Source: Przewalskia tangutica (Eukaryota > Streptophyta > Magnoliopsida > Solanales > Solanaceae). From it: a stretch of DNA of 64,000 nucleotides. Shown in pieces: positions 58,176-64,000 of the stretch. A program made the position numbers and the translations under genes. The number at the start of each line of letters is the position of its first letter. Position 1 is the first letter of the stretch. The stretch spans positions 45,583,142-45,647,141 of the forward strand of contig CM056733.1 in the NCBI GenBank assembly GCA_029844215.1, written 5' to 3'. A model generated the notes under the pieces. It made no database searches, had not been told where the DNA came from, and saw nothing but the letters and a program-made list of their open reading frames with translations.

Positions 58176-59929
58176 TACATCACGACCCATTCGGGGCCGT
58201 GGTCGTGCCTTACCCGGGCACCCAAGTAGTCATACATCATAGAAATCAGCGGAAAATAAAACAACCATAATATGAAACAGTATAAATAAGACACGGTTTA
58301 GGAAAAAGTTGCCTTTTCGCATACATGTATATAAATACCCCAAAATGAGCGATTACATCCCAACCTTACAACAGTCTACAGACCTCTAAGAGTTTAAAAC
58401 AACAATGGCGGGACAGGCCCCGCCATACCTGAATACAAATATCTTACAACGGCAGGACCATACAAAATGCTAAGCTTCCGAGAAACGGAGCTTTCCCAAG
58501 CCAAGCGGTGATCCTAAGAACGAGGATCAACGGTAGGAGTACCTTTACTGCGGCATGAACGCGGCCCCGAAGGAGGTCGACAACAGTACCAAGTATGTGG
58601 CGAAAATCGTAAATGAAATCATAGTAGTCTATATAAAGCAGAGACATGTATGATAACCAAAACTACAATTCCTGATAAATAAACAGTCATGTCAAGTCAG
58701 GGACTCACGCCCTCAAAGTCATCATAAAACCGTACGGGGTAAGTACGAGGGCATAGCCGACTACTAAAAAACCCCCAGTACAACAAGGTCGTAAACTGTA
58801 TCATGAGATCTGTCTAGACCGTCACATGATCAAAGCTGGCCACTCGCCCGCAGTATCTAATGTGCGCGTCTAGCCCTGGAACTTTCCGTAGCTCCGCATG
58901 GGCCACTCCAATGGCTGCATGAGGTATTCCCGCATCGGGTAGCTACTCCCCGGCGTCTGGACTCGTCGTCGCGTAGCACAAAGACCGCGTGACCACAAGG
59001 GCGCGTACTAACACGGAACTCCGTAGCTCGCGATAGGCCATACTGGACTGCATAAGGTATTCTCGAATCATAGGTCACTAGACCGCTTTGAGTCTACCGC
59101 GTCGGAGGCAGCTTAACCCCGGAATCATGAGTGATATATTATCAAGATGACAGTTTTATCGTTATACAACCTAAGCACAATAAGGAAAACCCCTACATAA
59201 ACATCACAAGATACTAACTCACGTGGCATCCTAACATGTTTACTTATCAAGTCAACAATAAAGTATTACAAGACTATCACAAATCAATACAATCAAGTTA
59301 TTCACACAAGGTACTTTCTACATTATGCTAACAAGTTCGGGTTTTTAGCCCCAAGTACTTTATGTATTACTCTTTTAAAAGATTCGTTTCTTTCACAAAA
59401 GTCACACAATACGTAGTATAAAAATAAAGTGATTATCTTTTGAAGTAAATCAAAACATTTCTCTTTGTAAAATCAAGTAACAACATTCTTTTCCCAACGC
59501 TTAAGTTTGCCTAATTTCAATTACTCAAGTTTCTCATTTTGAAAGGTTTAGTAGTTCATAGCTTTAATCCTTTAAAACAATTTGAGAAACATATACCCTA
59601 AGTGTGAGTAGGTTATTATTATTCGTAACAATCTTATTACAAAGACCATGATCTAGTAAATGTAATATCATTTTGTCTCATCTTAGCTCTATCTGGATGG
59701 AAGTTTCTCTTGGTTTTAATAATACTTTATTAGTCACAATATTTCCCTTTATTAGCGCCATTTTGTGGTTTGTTCGACATTTATTCGATCGGTAAAACAT
59801 CATTCCTTTTGAAAACCAAAATACTATTTACTCGCGAATGAGGTTTCACACTTTTTAACAAAATTCATATTAGTATAATAAGTCAAGTCTCTTATTTCCT
59901 TAAATCAATAAATCGTTCTTTTTATCACT

Positions 59930-59977
59930 CTTAAGTCGTTATACCTAACTTCCCATAAAGCTAGTATAACTCTTAAG
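59930..59977 (-). other. LTR hairpin, element I 5' LTR
   Basis: CTTAAG-TC-GTTATAC pairs with GTATAAC-T-CTTAAG; loop contains ACTTCCCATAAAG. Confidence 0.68.
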
Positions 59978-60880
59978 CTTTTAAAACCAAGTGTTACTCT
60001 TCTTTCAAAAAAGGTTTCTTAATTCTTTTGAACTACTTCAGATTCTTTTTATTCAGGCTTAAGTCAGAAGACATTGCCGTAATTATTATTCAGGCTTAAG
60101 TCCGAAGACATTGCCGTAATTATTATTCGCTTAACACGTCGTCTACGTACTATATACATATTTATTTAAAATATCATGCTCAAGAGTATAGGAAGAATCA
60201 CATACCTTCTCGAAATCCACCGCCAAGTTGAATATGTCGCGGAGAATCGACTATAACGATCAAATCGTCTATCAACGTCGGTATCAGATCTGTACAAAGC
60301 TCTAGCGGAGGGTTCGTTATTCTATGGACATTTGGGCAGCACTTCCTACCGGTGAGCTACTCAAGTCTCACGTGAAAGCGATCCTATGTAAATCTGATTC
60401 TATTATTCATCTTTTAAACCCTTCTACTTTGATAACAGTTCAATTCTATTCTTTAATATCCTTCTAAGTATTTAATACTTATTCCTATACTTCTACAATA
60501 TATATACTCTAATTACAAAAGGAGGATAAGGTTATTTACCTCGGTAAGCCCAATAATATCCTAGATAAAAGTCGCTGAGCAAGGTTTAGCTCTAAGTTGT
60601 ATGCGCTCAGATAGCTCGAGGAAACCTTAGAAGTTCTTCACAACTTCTACTAAGGACTAAGGGATTTGGGCTAGGGTATTTTGGGCATTATAACAATACT
60701 AGAAGGCAACTTTTCAACCAAGGGAGGGGGGGTAGGTTTCGGCTAGGCTAGGGGGGGTTGCTCTCGGCTAGAGCTTCTCAAAGGGGAGGGGTGTGTTTGG
60801 ACGAAAACAAAGAGGAGAGGGAGGATTTGATACTTAGAAAGATTGCTCAATTTAGGATGAAATAACTCTTCAACAAGGGG

Positions 60881-60888
60881 TATTTATA
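60881..60888 (-). promoter_or_regulatory. TATA box of element I 5' LTR
   Basis: TATAAATA on the minus strand followed by CCCC, about 690 bases into the LTR. Confidence 0.65.
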
Positions 60889-61240
60889 GGTCAAGGATGG
60901 ACCAAGGGCCAAGATGGTGCCAAGTGCAAGGCAAGTGTAGGGTGAGGATTTAGGCAAGTGTCCTTGGCCAACTTGCACACAAAATATCCTACCAACTACA
61001 TGACAAGAATGGCCATCCATTCGGCCCTAATGCCGTGACAAGTCCACCAATGAGAGGGTGACAAGTGTCGCCCTCTCGTTGGTCCAAAGTGTTTCGTCTC
61101 TCGGAAAAATCCGCAAAAATTAGAAATGACATAGCCGGAATTTATCCTACGCGAGTTTAGTAAAACGTTTCGTCGGAAAACGACTCTAAACGGGTGTTGT
61201 GCACAAAGTGAAATCGTCCAAGCCAACTAGGGGGGGGGGT

Positions 61241-61250
61241 GACACGTGTC
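61241..61250. promoter_or_regulatory. U3 palindrome GACACGTGTC in element I
   Basis: Same palindrome as in LTR G and J. A second CACGTG lies at 61358-61363, next to GTGGGCCCCAC. Confidence 0.5.
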
Positions 61251-61578
61251 GCCCTCCTACACGTCCAACATATTTCATCTTCCGAAAATATCCACAATGG
61301 CCAAAATCTCGAAAACAAAGTGGGCCCCACAAAACCGTAAATTTCTCCCGTGGGCCCCACGTGACCATTTCCGAAAATAAAATTCCATAATTCTCTAATA
61401 TTCCAAGAAGTCCGAATACCAAATCTGGGAATCCAATTCCCATTAACGAACCTTTCTCCTTCACAAAAACCGGAAACTTTTCCGTGGAAAAATCACCTCT
61501 TTCTTCCTTTCCAATTTCAATGTCGTATTCTCGTACGTACGTCCTCGCATACATACCCTGGAACTACGGGGTATAACA

Positions 61579-62489
61579 CTATCACTTACAACTACTAGCA
61601 ACAAGGGAAAACATATATGCTAGGGCGAAATCTGAATCTATCAATGCACGTATGATTCAAAAGAATCGAGATATACCAGAACCACGCGATGTCGCCTCAC
61701 GATCTTGCCCAGTGGTCCGTCATCTATACGGTTCGAAGGACCGCCAGAACTATAAACACCACCCTGACCTCTACCACGGTGGTCGACATCCAACACCTTG
61801 CTCGGGGACGACAGTGCGGAGGAAAGAGAATCAACCATCGGCCTCATAGGCTGAGCCACCTTACCGACGCTCTTTCTAACCGGACATTCCCACTTCTTGT
61901 GGCCCGGACGGTCACAATAATAACAAACATCTGTGCCATAACGACATTTCTCCATATGACGCTTACTATATTGGAAACACTGAGGAATATGTGGCCTCGA
62001 CTGAGAAAATCCTCTGCTCCTCTGAGAACTTCGAACCCTGGAGCTCGGACCAGCTCTTAAATACCTTGTGGGGTCTAACCTCCCACCTGTGGACTGTGGG
62101 GGTATGTCTTTGGGTAGGTGGGACAAATATCTCACTCACTTTGGCGGACTCGTCCAAAAACTCACCGATAACCAACCGGTCCTAGCCTCTTCTGCCGATT
62201 TCCGCGTTGGCCTCTACCCTCTGTACACTGCATGCATGGCCGAATAACCTCCGTGATGAAACTGTAGCACCGCTATCTTGGTCAATAACATAATCGCTTC
62301 CCTCGCGACCTATAGTCTTCTCCTAATCGAGCGGAGGCTCAGTCTTTGGGGCCTCAAAACTGTGCGAAGAACTCGCGATCGCGAACAACATCCAGTATAC
62401 CACAGGCATAAGCCCTATCAACTCTATGAGTCGACTAGTAGCTCCTGCTACTCCTTTGCCCTTCTCGACGTTGCCCTCCTTCGAGGCAT
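61579..62489 (-). pseudogene. gag: gag with zinc knuckle and protease start, element H
   Basis: The start near 62487 gives MPRR followed by basic residues. The C-terminal part is open at 61641-62135: an RS-rich stretch (VRSSQRSRGFSQSRP), then a complete CCHC knuckle CYYCDRPGHKKWEC (near 61890-61935; spacing C-x2-C-x4-H-x4-C), the only intact one in the window. Protease begins before the cut at 61579: its active-site segment is degraded (relatives ALIDPGST; here LIDSD-like near 61635-61650). Gag is only about 0.85 kb against 1.25 kb in E. H therefore may still encode an RNA-binding gag. Confidence 0.75.
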
Positions 62490-62596
62490 AGTGTATAATA
62501 ATACGTCGGAGAGGAATTATCTTACTAACACGACTCATGCACGATCTCGGAGTGAGAAGAATAGAAACCAACTCCTAAATGTCATGTAGCCTCACT

Positions 62597-62632
62597 GTTT
62601 ATGGGTGTGGCACGCAACACACACCGATAATC
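62597..62632 (-). other. Leader hairpin of element H, degraded
   Basis: GGTGTG and CACACC arms remain, but the loop no longer holds a palindrome. Confidence 0.45.
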
Positions 62633-62672
62633 AAGACTCTACTAGACACGGTCTGTAGACATTAGAGGACTC

Positions 62673-62684
62673 GCTCTGATACCA
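62673..62684 (-). other. Primer binding site, element H (intact)
   Basis: TGGTATCAGAGC on the minus strand, next to the LTR end. Confidence 0.88.
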
Positions 62685-62685
62685 C

Positions 62686-63596
62686 TCACACGCACGAACC
62701 CGGGAATGTGGCGGTGCCTACCAGGCACCGCTACCTTACAACACAAGTAAATCTGCGAATTTAAATAACACCTCATTATTTTTTTATTTTTAAAACCAAC
62801 ATACGTCTGAGGGCAAAGCCGATAAGTGCCATATAATATACATACTCAAAAGACACTATATCGTACATGAGTCCAATCCCACATATGAATACGCACCTTA
62901 ATAGTTTCTTGAAATATGACGGGACAAGGCCATTCGTACCCATGTAGTACAAAAGCACGTATTGAAGGAACTATACCAAAAGATAAACTCTGAGCAGAGG
63001 AGCTATCCAAAACGCCGAGGCGGTCTTACACTGCAGATCACAAAAGCTGCGTACCTAAACTGCGGCGTGAGCGGCCCGAAGGAGGTCGATCGAAGAATGT
63101 ACCAAGTATGTGAAATGTAGCAATCAGAATGAAATCATAACAAGATAAACAATACAGAGACATGTATGATAGCCAACCTACAATACACAATACATAGCGA
63201 TCATATCAAGTCGGGACGCGTGCCTCAAAGTCACTACTCAAATATAACTATGGGTCTCACGCCCATAATATCAACCATGCCGTGGACTCCATGAGATAAC
63301 AATATCCTCGTGGTCACATGCCCTAATCCCACATCGTATAAGCGTGACCGTGGGGTAATAAAAACAAATCAGAATCTAACGCCTCACGCCACATACCGGA
63401 ATCCCACATCGTATAAGCATGTCAAGGATTATCCTCGTGGTCGCATGCCGGAATCCACATTGTATAAGCATGACCGTAGGGTAATACAAACAACCGAATC
63501 TAACGCCTCGCAGTCACACGCCGGAATCCCACATCGTATAAGCATGTCCAAGGAGTATCCCTCGTGGTCGCATGCCCCGGAATCCCACATCGTATA
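62686..63596 (-). repeat. 5' LTR of element H, cut by element J
   Basis: The 3'-terminal 0.9 kb of the LTR, matching 48132-49060, with tandem array from about 63235. The rest lies beyond J, outside the window. Confidence 0.87.
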
Positions 63597-64000
63597 TGTT
63601 ACACCCCGTAGTTCCAGTGTATGTATATGAGGACATACGTACGTAAATACGACATTAAAATTGGAAAGGAAGAAAGATGTGATTTTTCGACGGAAAAGTT
63701 TCCGAATTTTGAGAAGGAAAAATGTTCGTTAATGGGAATTGGATTCCCAGATTTGGTATTCGGACTTTTTGGAATATTTGAGAATTATGGAATTTTATTT
63801 CCGAAATTGGTCACGTGGGGCCACGAGAATTTACTGCTTTGTGGGGCCCACTTTATTTTCGGATTTTGGCATTGCGGATATTTTGGAAGATGAAATATTT
63901 TGGGCGAGTAGGGGCGACACGTGTCACCCCGTGTGGCCATGTTGGCGAATTGGAGAAGGCGAGTGGGGCGTTTTTAGGTGGACAAGTGGCCCATTTTGTG
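63597..64000 (+). mobile_element. Element J: LTR start, continues beyond window
   Basis: TGTTACACCCC at 63597 opens an LTR whose first 400 bp match the outer end of the I LTR in plus orientation, with CACGTG at 63813-63818 and GACACGTGTC at 63916-63925. Possible left target duplication GTATA (63592-63596). Confidence 0.82.

Larger units (their letters stand above)
52387..61578 (-). mobile_element. Element I: non-autonomous element with chimeric LTRs, inside H
   Basis: LTRs at 52387-55751 and about 58179-61578 (3.37 and 3.40 kb) flank a 2.4-kb internal region with a gag remnant and a diverged integrase remnant but no recognisable protease, RT or RNase H. Flanks are CTATT (52382-52386 region) and CTATC (61579-61583), four of five bases alike; the left LTR start is altered. 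The LTR joins an H-like outer 370 bp to a body of the 2.4-kb family. Confidence 0.85.
58179..61578 (-). repeat. 5' LTR of element I
   Basis: About 3.4 kb, end GGGGTATAACA. Same landmarks as the 3' LTR: ATGCGG array about 58870-59110, shared module 59645-59800, hairpin 59930-59977, minisatellite 60046-60128, TATA 60881-60888, palindrome GACACGTGTC 61241-61250 and CACGTG 61358-61363. Confidence 0.88.
48132..63596 (-). mobile_element. Element H: non-autonomous, long LTRs, interrupted by I and J
   Basis: Minus strand. The 3' LTR is 48132-51865, internal sequence 51866-52386 and 61579-62685, 5' LTR from 62686, cut at 63596 by element J. Total internal sequence outside I is only about 1.6 kb: gag and the start of protease on one side, a polypurine tract with 0.5 kb non-coding on the other. 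RT, RNase H and integrase are absent, so H would need enzymes from another element. Possible left target duplication TTAAG (48127-48131). Confidence 0.82.

Noticed and set aside
61641..62135. CCHC zinc-finger frame as a possible host gene
   Set aside because: It lies between PBS/leader of H and a protease remnant, in gag position; the knuckle is a gag nucleocapsid motif.
62278..62589. 103-codon plus-strand frame near the H leader
   Set aside because: Antisense to the gag start and leader of H; no domain.

Overview
This window looks like plant nuclear DNA, a gene-poor heterochromatic tract made almost entirely of nested Ty3/gypsy LTR retrotransposons. I found no host gene. The autonomous elements are chromoviruses: the primer binding site matches initiator tRNA-Met, polymerase order is PR-RT-RH-IN, and a C-terminal chromodomain-like segment follows integrase, as in the Tekay/Del clade. 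LTR termini of the form TGTTATACCCC...GTGACA and the large LTRs (2.4 to 3.7 kb) remind me of Solanaceae genomes, but that host assignment is inference from memory.

Layout. Element A (+) fills 1-9668 (left LTR clipped by the window edge) and sits inside the chromodomain of element B (-). B resumes at 9669 and runs, with interruptions, to 39476. B is split by a solo LTR (C, 13142-16471, TSD ACTCT) in gag, by element D (+, 19715-29417, TSD CCTTA) in its 5' LTR, and by element E (-, 29445-39167, TSD AATAT) in the same LTR about 22 bp from D. B lies in the end of another LTR (X, 39477-39602), itself in a further LTR (F, 39603-41048). Then come 432 bp of unrecognised, probably single-copy sequence, a solo LTR (G, 41481-44813, TSD AGTGC), and 3.3 kb of AT-rich sequence whose last kilobase resembles a Tat/Ogre-type LTR end. 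From 48132 a second nest begins: H (-) has 3.7-kb LTRs but only about 1.6 kb of internal sequence, is interrupted by I (-, 52387-61578, internal region only about 2.4 kb), and its 5' LTR is hit by J (+, from 63597, leaving the window).

Elements A, B, D and E share one 2.4-kb LTR family and would encode gag, protease, reverse transcriptase, RNase H and integrase-chromodomain, but every reading frame is broken many times. Many breaks fall at CAG, CTG, CCG or CCTGG sites and differ between the two LTRs of one element, so part of the decay may be base-calling error at CHG-methylated cytosines rather than mutation. H and I lack RT and would depend on others.

The most interesting signals are structural. 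A hairpin between PBS and gag has a six-base palindromic loop, like a retroviral dimerisation site, and a compensated base-pair change. A second LTR hairpin keeps its fold and bulge while stem sequences change between LTR families. All LTR families carry different arrays at the same relative position. D and E form a tail-to-tail inverted repeat of about 19.4 kb. None of this is a demonstrated new system; these are candidates for testing.
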